A DNA stretch of 64,000 nt from DASZTU01 sp035493835 (GTDB lineage Bacteria; Pseudomonadota; Alphaproteobacteria; Rhizobiales; Devosiaceae): positions 1 to 64,000 of the forward strand of contig DATJHO010000064.1 in assembly GCA_035493835.1 (NCBI GenBank). The letters are read 5' to 3'. Under the pieces are notes generated by a model. That model did not search any database. It saw nothing but the letters and a program-made list of their open reading frames with translations, and was not told the origin of the DNA. Made by a program: the position numbers and the translations under genes. Below, piece after piece: positions 42,353 to 56,115 of this stretch; position 1 is the stretch's first letter; every line of letters starts with the position of its first letter.

Positions 42353-42861
42353 GCACCCGCGCGGAAGCGCGCCCAGTGCTCGGGAAAAAGCGGCGCGAGG
42401 TCACGGTAGAGCCAGTCGATTTCGCTCCGCCGCGTGGTGGTGACGCCGATGCAGACAAGGCCGGCAACGCGCTCAGGGTGGCGCTCGGCATAGGCTAGCG
42501 CGAGCGTGGTGCCCCAGGAATGGCCGAGCATCACCCATTTTTCCACGGTTAGGTGGCGGCGCAGGATTTCGAGGTCATCCAGCAGGTGCCCGGTGGTGTT
42601 GACCGAGAGGTCGGTGGCAAAATCGCCGGCGTGGGGCGTGCTTTGCCCGCAGCCGCGCTGGTCGAAGAGGATGATGCGGTATTTTTCCGGATCGAAGAAC
42701 CGGCGCGTGCGGGTGGAGGAACCCGATCCGGGTCCGCCATGCAGCGCAACCGCCGGAATGCCATCGGGGTTGCCACTCGTTTCCCAGTAGAGGCGGTTGC
42801 CGTCGCCGACATCGAGCAGGCCATGGGCGTAGGCCTCGATTTCCGGGCAGAGCGTGGGCAT
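42253..42861 (-). pseudogene. pip: Proline iminopeptidase, truncated (N-terminal part only)
   Basis: The frame encodes 202 residues, against about 310-320 for proline iminopeptidases. The N-terminal part is good: ALHGGPGSGSS (oxyanion HGGPG), FDQRGCGQSTPH and nucleophile GHSWGTTLALAYAERHPERV. After about residue 170 (WARFRAG) the sequence LDPATHDASPGPPEVWG... is the translation of a palindromic repeat element, and the catalytic Asp and His of the C-terminal half are missing. The product should be inactive. I saw no C-terminal fragment downstream. Confidence 0.8.
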
Positions 42862-42937
42862 GGCAACCTCCGTGATGGGCGGTTGCCTCGTAGCACAGCC
42901 GATTACGGCTGTGTGAGGGGAGGGTTATCGGCCTTGG

Positions 42938-43053
42938 CTCCCCCTCCCCTTGCGGGGAGGGGTTGGGGGTGGGAGTTGTTGCCGCAAGCACTGAGCAGGT
43001 GGTGAGGAACACTCCCCACCCGGCCGCCGCCACTCTCCCCTCAAGGGGAGGGA
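42938..43053. repeat. Intergenic palindromic repeat, family B
   Basis: CCCCTCCCCTTGCGGGGAGGGG followed by TTGGGGGTGGGAGTTGTTGCCG, then the inverse set ACTCCCCACCCGGCCGCCGCC and CTCCCCTCAAGGGGAG. It lies between the iminopeptidase start and the gltD stop. Confidence 0.75.
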
Positions 43054-43081
43054 ATGCTGTGGCACAACCTTGCCTAAGCCC

Positions 43082-44500
43082 TCAGCTCGGCAGCACCGTC
43101 GCGCCCATCAGCGCCAGGTCGACGGCCTTGGCGGCCTGCCGGCCTTCGCGGATGGCCCAGACGACGAGGCTCTGGCCGCGGCGCATGTCGCCGCAGGAAT
43201 AAACCTTCGGCACGCTGGTGGCATATTGCTTCATGTTGGCGACGACGTTGCCGCGCTTGTCGAGCTCCACGCCGAGCGCTTTCAGCATGCCCTCCTGCAC
43301 CGGGCCAAGGAAGCCCATGGCGAGGAGCACGAGGTCGGCCTTGAGCACAAACTCGCTGCCGGGGATCGGCTGCATCTTGGCATCGAGCCGGATGCAGTGA
43401 AGCTCCTTCACCTTGCCGTTCTCGCCCACGAACTTGGTGGTCGAAATCGCGAAGTCGCGCGTCACGCCCTCTTCCTGCGAGGACGAGGTGCGCATCTTCA
43501 GCGGCCAGTTCGGCCAGGTCAGCTCCTTGTTCTCCTTTTCCGGCGGGGCGGGCATGATCTCGATCTGGGTGACCGAGAGCGCGCCCTGGCGGTTGGAGGT
43601 GCCGATGCAGTCCGAGCCGGTGTCGCCGCCGCCGATCACCACCACATGCTTGCCCTCGGCAAGGATGGGGGCAACGTTGCCGAGCGGCTCATCGGTGTTG
43701 CGGCGGTTCTGCTGGGGCAAAAACTGCATGGCGAAGTGGATGCCGTCGAGTTCGCGGCCTTCGATCGCGAGATCACGCGGGCGTTCCGCGCCGCCGGCGA
43801 GGACCACGGCGTCATAATCGCGCGCCAGATCCTCGACGGCGAGCTCGATGCCGACATGGACATTGTAGTGGAAGGTCACGCCTTCGGCCTGCATCTGCTC
43901 GACGCGGCGGTCGACGTGATGCTTTTCCATCTTGAAGTCGGGAATGCCGTAGCGGAGGAGGCCGCCGGCCTTGGCATTCTTTTCAAACACGTGGACGTCA
44001 TGGCCAGCGCGAGCGAGCTGCTGCGCGGCGGCGAGGCCCGCCGGGCCCGAGCCGACGACGGCGATTTTCTTGCCGGTCTTTTCCGAGTTGATCTGCGGCT
44101 TGATCCAGCCGTTTTCCCAACCCTTGTCGACGATGGCGCACTCGATCGTCTTGATGCTGACGGGGGTATCCGGAATGTTCAGCGTGCACGCCGCCTCGCA
44201 CGGGGCGGGGCAGATGCGGCCGGTGAATTCCGGGAAGTTGTTGGTCGAATGAAGGTTTTTGAGCGCCTTCAGCCAGTCGCCGCGATAGACGAGGTCGTTC
44301 CAGTCGGGGATCTGGTTGTTCACCGGACAGCCGGTATGGCAATACGGCACGCCGCAATCCATGCAGCGCGACGCCTGCTTGCGCGTTCCCTCGTCGCCGA
44401 GCGGAATGGTGAACTCGCGATAGTGCTGCAGCCGGTCGGCGGCCGGTTCATAGTGCCGGTCTTCGCGGTCGAGCTCGAGAAAGCCTGTGATCTTGCCCAT
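43082..44500 (-). CDS. gltD: Glutamate synthase (NADPH) small subunit
   Basis: A 472-residue flavoprotein passing electrons from NADPH to GltB. N-terminal cysteines for two [4Fe-4S] clusters are in CMDCGVPYCHTGCPVNN and GRICPAPCEAAC. FAD is bound by GSGPAGLAAAQQLARAGHDVHVFEKN and NADPH by VVIGGGDTGSDCIGTSNRQGA. Length matches E. coli GltD (472). It is 17 bp downstream of gltB; together they make glutamate from glutamine and 2-oxoglutarate. Confidence 0.96.
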   Translation of the reverse strand: MGKITGFLELDREDRHYEPAADRLQHYREFTIPLGDEGTRKQASRCMDCGVPYCHTGCPVNNQIPDWNDLVYRGDWLKALKNLHSTNNFPEFTGRICPAPCEAACTLNIPDTPVSIKTIECAIVDKGWENGWIKPQINSEKTGKKIAVVGSGPAGLAAAQQLARAGHDVHVFEKNAKAGGLLRYGIPDFKMEKHHVDRRVEQMQAEGVTFHYNVHVGIELAVEDLARDYDAVVLAGGAERPRDLAIEGRELDGIHFAMQFLPQQNRRNTDEPLGNVAPILAEGKHVVVIGGGDTGSDCIGTSNRQGALSVTQIEIMPAPPEKENKELTWPNWPLKMRTSSSQEEGVTRDFAISTTKFVGENGKVKELHCIRLDAKMQPIPGSEFVLKADLVLLAMGFLGPVQEGMLKALGVELDKRGNVVANMKQYATSVPKVYSCGDMRRGQSLVVWAIREGRQAAKAVDLALMGATVLPS

Positions 44501-44517
44501 GTTCTTGTCTCTTGCTC

Positions 44518-49236
<4,719 letters not shown>

Positions 49237-49653
49237 GTCGCAATCCTTCGTCGCTTTATGCCGGGAAACTCCGGCGGTCACTTCCTTTCGGCGGACAAGC
49301 TTTGGCCTCGGGTCGTAGCTGGTACGGCTCGGGGCGAGCTGCCTATCCTATCCTAATTTGAGGTGGCTCTGCATCCAAATGGCCACCTGTTCGGGCTCCG
49401 CGCCCCGCCTTCCCGTTTCCGTTCTCGATGAACGGGCCAGCCGGACCGGCGTGCCATCCTCTCCCGGGAGACGGGCGGTTGGCTCCACGCAGCGCGAACG
49501 CCACGTTAATGGACAACAGTGCTGTCCTATCAACACGAGAATGACAGATATTTAACGATCAAGCAAGCAGCGCCGTGCCACTTTTTTGCCCCGTTGCCGT
49601 CAACGTGGGGTCGCCAGCATTAACACCGCCGACCTCGCCGGTGTACCGCCGGA
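49237..49653. other. gltB upstream region
   Basis: 417 bp between the gltB start and the 3' end of the PQQ dehydrogenase gene. It should contain the gltBD promoter; the AT-rich stretch at about 49500-49560 is the likeliest place. No gene-like frame is seen. Confidence 0.45.
49623..49644 (-). terminator. Weak hairpin after the PQQ dehydrogenase gene
   Basis: ACACCG/CGGTGT with further pairs inside one mismatch, starting ten bases after the stop. There is no T-tract, so termination is uncertain. Confidence 0.3.
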
Positions 49654-51585
49654 TTAGCCGGGGAGCGCGAAGGCGACCAACTGGTCGCCGACCTTGGGCT
49701 CGAGGATCGAATTGCCGCCCACGGCGAACACCACGTATTGCTTGCCTTTGTACGTATAGACCGCAGGCATCGCCACCGCCGGCGCATCCACCTGCGCCTT
49801 CCACAGCACGTCGCCCGTCTTGAGATCGATCGCCCTGACGCGCGAATCCATCGAGGCACCGATGAAGATCAGCCCGGTCTTGGTGATCACCGGGCTGCCG
49901 ATGGTGACCGAACCCCATGACCGTGGCATGTAGAAGCCCCATTTCTGCACTTGGCCGAATGGCTTGCGCCACAACAGCTTGCCGGTATTGAGGTCATAGG
50001 ACGAGAGCGTGCCGTAAGGTGGGTTCCAGCACGGCATGCCGAGCGAATTGAGGAAGGTGCTGACCTTCACCCCATAGGGGGCGCCGGTCATCGGGAAATA
50101 ACCCTGTTCGGACGCACCCGGCTCCTTGGATTTGGCATCGTAGTCGGCGCGGGTCAGCAGCTGATAGATCTGGGCCACCTCCGAGCTGTTGACGACATAG
50201 GTGTTGGTCGTCGGGTCGACGGCGCCGCCGCCCCACTCGATGCCACCCGCGGTCGCCGGGAAGGCGATGCTGCCCCTGAGGCTCGGCGGGGTGAAGCGGC
50301 CGTCATAGCGCATTTGCGCGAGCGCTCGGCTGCAATAGCCCCCGCTTGCGAGATCGGCGAGCTGGGAAATGCCCGGGAAACGCTCCGGCACGGTGGGTTC
50401 GGGAACGGTGGGCACCGGCTGGGTGGGGGATGCCTCTTCGCCCGCAACGTCGGATTTCTCGACCGGCTTTTCGTCGATCGGCCAGATCGGTTCCCCAGTC
50501 AGCCGGTTGAGGACGAAGAGGTACCCCTCCTTGGTCGACTGCACCAACGCCGGGATGGTCTTGCCGTTCTGCTGGATATCGACCAGCACCGGCGCCGAAT
50601 TGACGTCGTAGTCCCAGATGTCATGATGAACGAGCTGCCGGCTCCAGACCACCTGGCCGGTATCCGGATTGAGGGCCGTCACCGAGGTGGCATAGGGAAT
50701 GTTCTGCTTGCGGTCGCCGCCGAAGAAGTCAGGGCTGGGCGAACTGACCGGCAGGTAAAGCAGGTTGTGCTCGGCGTCGATCGACATGCTCGACCAGACA
50801 TTTGACGTGCCCGTTACGGGAAACATGTCGGCCGGGATGGAATGAAACGTCCACTTGAGCTGGCCGGTCTGGGCGTCAACGGCAAAGACGGTGCCCGGCG
50901 GCTGCACCTGTTGGGCCCAGTCCTTCCCGGCCCAGCCGATGAACAGCATGTTCTTGTAGACGGTGGGCGGCTGCAGGACCGACAATGGCCATTTGGCGTT
51001 GACGGTATTCCACTGGTCGATATTGAGCGCACCCTTGTCGCCGAAACCGGGGCAGAGAGTGCCCGTATCGGCGTCGACCGCGATGATGTGCGCATCCATG
51101 GTGCCGAGATAGACGATCTTCTGGCAGGGCTGTCCGGCGACCGGATTGGGCGATTGCCAATAGGCGACGCCGCGCGTTTTCAGCTCGCCTTGTGTCGGAT
51201 CCTCGAGCTTGATGTGGGGATCGAAGGTCCACTTGACCTTGCCTGTATCCGGTTCGACCGCGAAGATGCGATCGAACGGCGTGCTCACATAAACGGTATT
51301 GTTGACGAAGAGCGGCGTTGCTGACCAGTCGGAAGGGGGCATCGTGCCCTTGCCGTCCGACATGTCGCCGGTATGTACCTGCCAGGCCGTCTTGAGCTGG
51401 CCGACATTGGCCGGCGTGATCGCGCTCGAAGTGGCGTATTTTTCCGCCTTCAGGTCACCGGTAAACGTGTACCAGGTCTGGCTCTGGTCCGCGCCGGAAG
51501 GCTCAGACTGGTCCTGGGCGATGGCTGGCACTGGCGACAGCACGAGCAGGGCCAGCAGGGCGAGGGAGGTGGATCGCATCATCAT
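49654..51585 (-). CDS. PQQ-dependent dehydrogenase, periplasmic catalytic subunit (Gcd/quinate type)
   Basis: A 643-residue quinoprotein with a Sec signal (cleavage near AIAQDQ) and the eight-bladed propeller seen through repeated W motifs such as GQLKTAWQVHTGD, GKVKWTFDP and GQVVWSRQLVHHDIWDYDVNSAPVLVD; the last is the family-typical PQQ/metal segment. In glucose and quinate dehydrogenases the propeller is fused to an N-terminal membrane domain; here that part is the separate gene just upstream, overlapping by ATGA. A Pro/Thr/Glu insert (about residues 270-295) is unusual. The ATG at 51585 follows GGAGGAACA. Sugar, polyol or quinate is the possible substrate. Confidence 0.85.
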   Translation of the reverse strand: MMMRSTSLALLALLVLSPVPAIAQDQSEPSGADQSQTWYTFTGDLKAEKYATSSAITPANVGQLKTAWQVHTGDMSDGKGTMPPSDWSATPLFVNNTVYVSTPFDRIFAVEPDTGKVKWTFDPHIKLEDPTQGELKTRGVAYWQSPNPVAGQPCQKIVYLGTMDAHIIAVDADTGTLCPGFGDKGALNIDQWNTVNAKWPLSVLQPPTVYKNMLFIGWAGKDWAQQVQPPGTVFAVDAQTGQLKWTFHSIPADMFPVTGTSNVWSSMSIDAEHNLLYLPVSSPSPDFFGGDRKQNIPYATSVTALNPDTGQVVWSRQLVHHDIWDYDVNSAPVLVDIQQNGKTIPALVQSTKEGYLFVLNRLTGEPIWPIDEKPVEKSDVAGEEASPTQPVPTVPEPTVPERFPGISQLADLASGGYCSRALAQMRYDGRFTPPSLRGSIAFPATAGGIEWGGGAVDPTTNTYVVNSSEVAQIYQLLTRADYDAKSKEPGASEQGYFPMTGAPYGVKVSTFLNSLGMPCWNPPYGTLSSYDLNTGKLLWRKPFGQVQKWGFYMPRSWGSVTIGSPVITKTGLIFIGASMDSRVRAIDLKTGDVLWKAQVDAPAVAMPAVYTYKGKQYVVFAVGGNSILEPKVGDQLVAFALPG

Positions 51586-51980
51586 TGTTCCTCCACAACC
51601 AGCGCCCGCGGCCGACCCGGCGCGGCCACGTGAACGAGCCAGCCGATGAAGGCGATGACCATCAGCCCCACCAGCACCCAGCTTTCGAGCAGGTAGCCGG
51701 CAAAGCAAGTGCCCACGATGTCGAGGAAGATGAGGACGTCGAGCAGGCCATGAAGCCAGCGCGGGCGTGCCCAGCCGGCGGCGATCACGGCGGCGGCAAT
51801 GAGCATAAGGGCCGTCGAAACCACGACCAGCAACGCACCTTCGGTGCCGTGAATGCCGTTGCTGCGGTCAAAATAATTGTAGATCGTGAGGACAAAGGCA
51901 ACGAGAGCTGCAAGCGTCAGCAACCAGGTGCCGTAGTCTTGAACCGCCGCGGGTTGTCGCGTTTCGGTCAGCGTTGCCAT
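51582..51980 (-). CDS. Membrane-anchor subunit of PQQ dehydrogenase (split Gcd-type N-terminal domain)
   Basis: A 132-residue inner-membrane protein with four TM segments (about 18-38, 48-70, 75-95 and 98-120). Size and position equal the N-terminal quinone-reducing domain of membrane-bound PQQ glucose/quinate dehydrogenases. Its stop overlaps the start of the periplasmic subunit. It would pass electrons to ubiquinone. GGAGGAGC precedes the ATG. Confidence 0.7.
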   Translation of the reverse strand: MATLTETRQPAAVQDYGTWLLTLAALVAFVLTIYNYFDRSNGIHGTEGALLVVVSTALMLIAAAVIAAGWARPRWLHGLLDVLIFLDIVGTCFAGYLLESWVLVGLMVIAFIGWLVHVAAPGRPRALVVEEQ

Positions 51981-52370
51981 AGTGTTGTGCTCCTCCGGAG
52001 TGATTGGCCAGCAGCCTGCTCCTGCTAATTCGAGACGGGGGTAATCGTTCCGCCCGGGGGCGCGGCAACCTGCCGCGCTTCATCCACGGCGTCATGTTGG
52101 CGCTGGCAGCCGCTACAAGGCCTGATCCTTCACGCTGGCAGCCTGCACCAAGGCCTCATCCTGAGCTTGTCGAAGGACGAGGCCGACGCCGTGCCCTGGC
52201 CCTCGTGGTTTGATAAGCTCACCATGAGGGCCGGCGCGTCAGCAGGGATAGGGTTGCCCGGTGCGAAGCGAGCCCCCTGCACCGCGTAATCCCGACGTTC
52301 GTCCCGATGATGTGGTGAGTATGGAGCGGTCCGGGACCCGCCCCATTCCTGGCCACGAGCGCTACACGCC
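51981..52370. other. Intergenic region with family C repeats
   Basis: 390 bp between the anchor gene start and the DUF459 gene 3' end. The middle is two family C hairpins (52151-52233). The remainder shows no gene; the promoter of the dehydrogenase pair should lie between about 51985 and 52100. Confidence 0.45.
52151..52233. repeat. Intergenic palindromic repeat, family C
   Basis: Two hairpins in tandem: GGCCTCATCCT...AGGACGAGGCC around GAGCTTGTCGA, then GGCCCTCGTGGT...ACCATGAGGGCC around TTGATAAGCTC. Stems of 10-12 bp have single mismatches. Confidence 0.75.
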
Positions 52371-53636
52371 CTATTTCGCCGCCGCGACCGGCGTCACTCC
52401 CGCGACCGGTGGCGTGGTCGCCTTTTCCGGATCGATGCCAGCCCCGAACGCGTCGGCGCGCCCCACCGGCGCGTTCAAGAGCTGGTTCATATCGAAACCC
52501 GAGGCGATGCCGGGGCTGCCAGCCTGGATGAGGTCGTTGGCGCGAGCTTGCGTGCCGGTCAGCGGAACAACCGCCCCCGCAAGTTGCAGCAGCTTGCCCT
52601 GCCCCAGCCCTTGGTAGGGCGGCCGCAGCAGGACGCCGGCATCGGTGCCGGCCAGCGGATCGGCGATCGCGACCCCTGCCCCACCATGGGCGACCAGCCG
52701 GATCGATTGGCTTGCATAAAACGCCAGCTTGTCGGCGCCGGCATCGGTGAAATGGATGCCGTCGCTGCGGCGCATCTGCGCATCCTGCCCGTTCACATCG
52801 GGCCCATCGGCAGTGTAGGCGCCGTTGTCATCCAAAAACTTGTCGTAGACGTCGACAAACTGGGCGCCGCTGCCAAAAGCCGCCAGCCGCTCGAGCGAAG
52901 AAATCTGGCTCAGCGTGTTTGACAGCAAAGGCGGCGCCGTCGGCGGCAGCCCGACCCAGACCACCGGCTTGTTGGCGGCGCGCAGTTGGTTGAGGAAATC
53001 GGTCACCCGCGCCGAATATTCCTTGTTCCAGTCGTCGGTGAGCGGCTTTACGCCCTTGCCGTCGATGGTCATCGGCTGCCGGTCGTTGACGCCGATCATC
53101 ATCACCGCGACGTCGAAACTGTCCGCCTTGATCTGCTCGCCAATGGTCTTGTCCCAGTCGAAATAGCTGGGCTTTGCGAAGCCGGACGACGGCACCGCCT
53201 GCTGCAGCACGGCAACCGTGGGATCGCTGGCATAGAGGCGGTCCAGCGCCTTGCCGAGGTCCGCGGCCAGCGAATCGCCGAAGATGGCAACCCGCGTCGC
53301 CCCATCGGCCTTGGCGATGGCGGGTTTGGCCGGCGGCAGTTTGGGCGGGGCCGGCTTGGCCCGCACCGCGGGCGGCAATTGCTGGGGCTGCTGATACTGG
53401 TCTTGGTTGCGCGGCCCGAACAGCATGTCGAACAGCGTGCGGCGCCGTGGTGGCGGCTGTTGCTGGTACTGCTGCTGTTGCTGTTGCTGTTGGTACTGCT
53501 GCCGCCGCTCGTATTGCTGCTGCTGATAAGGGTTCGGGCTGTAAGGCCGCGGGGCAAACAGCCCCTGCCCAATCGCCGGCGCCAGTTCGGCGCCGACAAA
53601 AACGAGCACCAAAAAGCTGAGCAGCAGAGCGCGCAT
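52371..53636 (-). CDS. DUF459 SGNH-hydrolase-like exported protein with polyGln region
   Basis: A 421-residue protein with an N-terminal signal (MRALLLSFLVLVFVGAELAPA), a low-complexity Gln/Tyr/Pro stretch (about residues 35-110, CAG/CAA-rich with a run of eight Gln), then a SGNH domain. Catalytic blocks are IFGDSLAADLG (Ser), GVND (Gly/Asn) and SDGIHFTDAGADKLA (Asp/His). This is the DUF459/OpgC-neighbour family in Hyphomicrobiales, suspected to acylate or deacylate envelope glycans. A 26-codon hydrophobic ORF ends three bases upstream. Confidence 0.82.
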   Translation of the reverse strand: MRALLLSFLVLVFVGAELAPAIGQGLFAPRPYSPNPYQQQQYERRQQYQQQQQQQQYQQQPPPRRRTLFDMLFGPRNQDQYQQPQQLPPAVRAKPAPPKLPPAKPAIAKADGATRVAIFGDSLAADLGKALDRLYASDPTVAVLQQAVPSSGFAKPSYFDWDKTIGEQIKADSFDVAVMMIGVNDRQPMTIDGKGVKPLTDDWNKEYSARVTDFLNQLRAANKPVVWVGLPPTAPPLLSNTLSQISSLERLAAFGSGAQFVDVYDKFLDDNGAYTADGPDVNGQDAQMRRSDGIHFTDAGADKLAFYASQSIRLVAHGGAGVAIADPLAGTDAGVLLRPPYQGLGQGKLLQLAGAVVPLTGTQARANDLIQAGSPGIASGFDMNQLLNAPVGRADAFGAGIDPEKATTPPVAGVTPVAAAK

Positions 53637-53639
53637 CGT

Positions 53640-53720
53640 TCAGAGGGCTTCCATGATGATCGGCATCAGATCGACGGCGATCGGAGCAAGGATCGCGACG
53701 ATGATGATGGCGAGACGCAA
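53640..53720 (-). CDS. Possible 26-residue hydrophobic membrane peptide
   Basis: A TTG-start frame (peptide MRLAIIIVAILAPIAVDLMPIIMEAL, read as two segments RLAIIIVAILAPIAV and DLMPIIMEAL) ends three bases before the DUF459 ATG. GGAG is nine bases before the TTG. The composition is that of a single TM helix, and the position suggests translational coupling. Coding is not proven. Confidence 0.35.
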   Translation of the reverse strand: MRLAIIIVAILAPIAVDLMPIIMEAL

Positions 53721-53793
53721 TCCCGTTCACTCCAAGGCCGGCTGCGGCAAAACCTAGCAAACCGCAGGAACGAAACTAAGACATTCTATCTGC

Positions 53794-55008
53794 CTATTTG
53801 GTTGCCGCCATCAACTCCTGATAGGCCGAAAGCGTCAGGAAGCCATCCGCGACCTCGCCGCGCTTCGCCTGGAATTTGGCATAGGCCTGCTGCGTCACCG
53901 GGCCGAGCCGCCCATCGCTCGAGCCCTTGAGCAGGCCGAGCTTGTTGAGCGCCTCCTGGATGGCCTGGCGCTGCTCGAGATCGGGGAATTTGGTGCCCCG
54001 CGGCCAGGTGGTCGCAAAATCGTCCGCGCCCTTCAGCCGATCCGCAAGATGGGCGACGGCGAGGGCATAGCTGTCGGAAAAATTGTAGCCCTTGAGCACC
54101 AGGTAATTGGCGGTCATCAGGAATTTCGGCCCGTCCTTGCCCGCTGGCACATAAAGGAAGGCCGTCAGGGATTGATCTGAAAACGGCTTTCCGCTCACCC
54201 GCTTCACGCCGTGATCGACGAAGAATTTGAGCGGCCGCGGATTCTGCCGGTCGGCCAGGAGATAATCAAAACCCGGCGGCAGGCGCACTTCATAGCCCCA
54301 GTCGAGCCCCGGTCTGTAGCCGAGCTTGCCAAGATAGACGGCGCTGGTCGCCAGCGCGTCGGCAAGCGAATGCTGGAGGTCCACCTTGCCGTCGCCATCG
54401 CCGTCGGTGCCATATCTGAGCACCGTCGTCGGATCGACCTGCAGGTGCCCGATGGCGCCCGCCCAGGAGCCCACCAGATGCTGCGCATCGAGCGGCCCGC
54501 GCTGCACCAACTTGAGCGCGGCGATGAACTGCTCCTCATCGACGGCAACCCGCCCACGCTTCTCGTAGCAGAGCGTCGCGAGTGACCTGACGATCGGCCG
54601 GATCAGCCCGCTGTTGAGTACGGAGCCATAGTCGGTCTCCATGCCCCAGACGGCGGCAAGAATGGCGGGATCGACGCCGTACTTTTTGCCCGTGGCCGCA
54701 AAGAGGGCTGCGTTGGCAGCCATCGCCGCCTTGCCGCGGCTGACACGGCTTTCCGACACATGCTTGTCGAGATAATCCCAGATCGGGGTCGCAAATTCCG
54801 GCTGTGTCGTGACCAGCGCCGGAATTTTCGGATCGGGCGTAAGGCCGGCGGTCGCGCGCTCATAGACCGCCGGCGCAACGCCCGCTGCCACGGCCTTGGC
54901 CTCGAACCCCTTGAGGAAATCGGCAAAACTACCGCTTGGCGCGGCCGCGGCAGGGCCTGCGAGACAGGCAATTACGAGGGCCGAAACCACGGCCCGGAGA
55001 TGCCTCAT
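53794..55008 (-). CDS. Lytic murein transglycosylase, MltB family, with peptidoglycan-binding domain
   Basis: A 404-residue periplasmic enzyme that cleaves the MurNAc-GlcNAc bond forming anhydro ends. A Sec signal (cleavage after AAA in AAAAPSG) is not followed by a lipobox Cys, unlike MltB. The SLT_2 domain spans about 30-320, with catalytic Glu in VWGMETDYGS and SWAGAIGHLQ in place of the more usual GAMGQ.QF. A C-terminal PG_binding_1 domain (about 340-400: QRQAIQEALNKLGLLKGSSDGRLGPVTQQAYAKFQ) follows. GGAGGG precedes the ATG. Confidence 0.9.
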   Translation of the reverse strand: MRHLRAVVSALVIACLAGPAAAAPSGSFADFLKGFEAKAVAAGVAPAVYERATAGLTPDPKIPALVTTQPEFATPIWDYLDKHVSESRVSRGKAAMAANAALFAATGKKYGVDPAILAAVWGMETDYGSVLNSGLIRPIVRSLATLCYEKRGRVAVDEEQFIAALKLVQRGPLDAQHLVGSWAGAIGHLQVDPTTVLRYGTDGDGDGKVDLQHSLADALATSAVYLGKLGYRPGLDWGYEVRLPPGFDYLLADRQNPRPLKFFVDHGVKRVSGKPFSDQSLTAFLYVPAGKDGPKFLMTANYLVLKGYNFSDSYALAVAHLADRLKGADDFATTWPRGTKFPDLEQRQAIQEALNKLGLLKGSSDGRLGPVTQQAYAKFQAKRGEVADGFLTLSAYQELMAATK

Positions 55009-55035
55009 CTTCGCCCTCCAACGGTCCGTGGCCGG

Positions 55036-56022
55036 TCAGCGATTACGCGTTCTCAGATGTTGTTCCCAGGCATAGGCGGAGGTGACGATATCCTCGAGGT
55101 CGTCATGCGCCGGCTGCCAGCCCAGGAGTTTTCTGACCTTCTGCGCCCCCGCAACGATCGCCGGCGGATCGCCCGGCCGGCGCGGCGATTCCTTGGCCTC
55201 GAAATCGACGCCCGAGACCTTTCGCACCACGTCGACCACCTGCCGGACGCTATAGCCCTGCCCATAACCGCAATTGAGCGTAGTGCTCGCCCCGCCATTG
55301 CGCAGATAGGTCAGCAGCAGCGCATGCGCCTCGACCAGGTCGGAGACGTGGATGTAGTCGCGCACGCCGGTGCCATCGGGGGTGGGATAATCGGTGCCGA
55401 AGATCTCAATACTGGCCCGCTGCCCGAGCGCCGCCTGGCAGGCAACCTTGATCAGATGGGTCGCCGTCGGGCTCGATTGGCCGGAGCGCTTGTGCGGGTC
55501 GGCGCCGGCGACGTTGAAATAGCGCAGCACGCCATAGGTCAAAGGGTGCGCCGCAGCGACGTCGGTCAGCATCCACTCGGTCATCAGCTTGGAGCGGCCA
55601 TAAGGTGACATCGGGTTGAGCGGGGTATCTTCGGCCACCGGCTCGAGCCCGGTCATGCCGTAGACGGCAGCCGTAGAGGAAAACACGATATGTTTTACCC
55701 CGCCATTGACCGCCGCCTCGATAAGGTTGCGCGAGGTTGCCGTATTATTGGCGTAATATTTGAGCGGATTGGAGACCGATTCCGGCACGACAATGGAACC
55801 GGCGAAGTGAACGATCTCGGTGATCTGATGTTTAGCGATGAGCCCGCCGACCAGTTCCTGGTCGCCGGCATTGCCGTTGACAAGAATTGCCCGATGATCG
55901 ACCGCCCAGTCGAAGCCGGTGGTGAGGTTGTCGAGCACCACGACCTTCTCGCCGGCATCGCAGAGCCGGAGCGCCATATGGCTGCCGATGTAGCCGGCCC
56001 CGCCGGTGATCAACACGGTCAT
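55036..56022 (-). CDS. galE: UDP-glucose 4-epimerase
   Basis: A 328-residue extended SDR enzyme interconverting UDP-glucose and UDP-galactose. The NAD loop is GGAGYIGSH at the N-terminus, the catalytic Ser/Thr is in FSSTAAVYGM and YGRSK holds Tyr/Lys. The UDP-sugar loop is YFNVAGADP, with GTGVRDYIHVSDLVEAH downstream. It is divergent from galU, so UDP-glucose supply and its epimerisation for exopolysaccharide or LPS are encoded together. GAGG lies before the ATG. Confidence 0.95.
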   Translation of the reverse strand: MTVLITGGAGYIGSHMALRLCDAGEKVVVLDNLTTGFDWAVDHRAILVNGNAGDQELVGGLIAKHQITEIVHFAGSIVVPESVSNPLKYYANNTATSRNLIEAAVNGGVKHIVFSSTAAVYGMTGLEPVAEDTPLNPMSPYGRSKLMTEWMLTDVAAAHPLTYGVLRYFNVAGADPHKRSGQSSPTATHLIKVACQAALGQRASIEIFGTDYPTPDGTGVRDYIHVSDLVEAHALLLTYLRNGGASTTLNCGYGQGYSVRQVVDVVRKVSGVDFEAKESPRRPGDPPAIVAGAQKVRKLLGWQPAHDDLEDIVTSAYAWEQHLRTRNR

Positions 56023-56115
56023 CGCTTACCTCGACCTCTGAATTTCGGTTGCACGCATGCTAGATTTGGGTTGTTGAGATAGCCTTACAACATAACGAAC
56101 TTTGGAGTCTCTCCC

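Noticed and set aside
53456..53530. CAG/CAA-rich tandem tract that could be taken for a repeat array
   Set aside because: It is the in-frame polyGln/Tyr part of the DUF459 protein, not a CRISPR or independent repeat.
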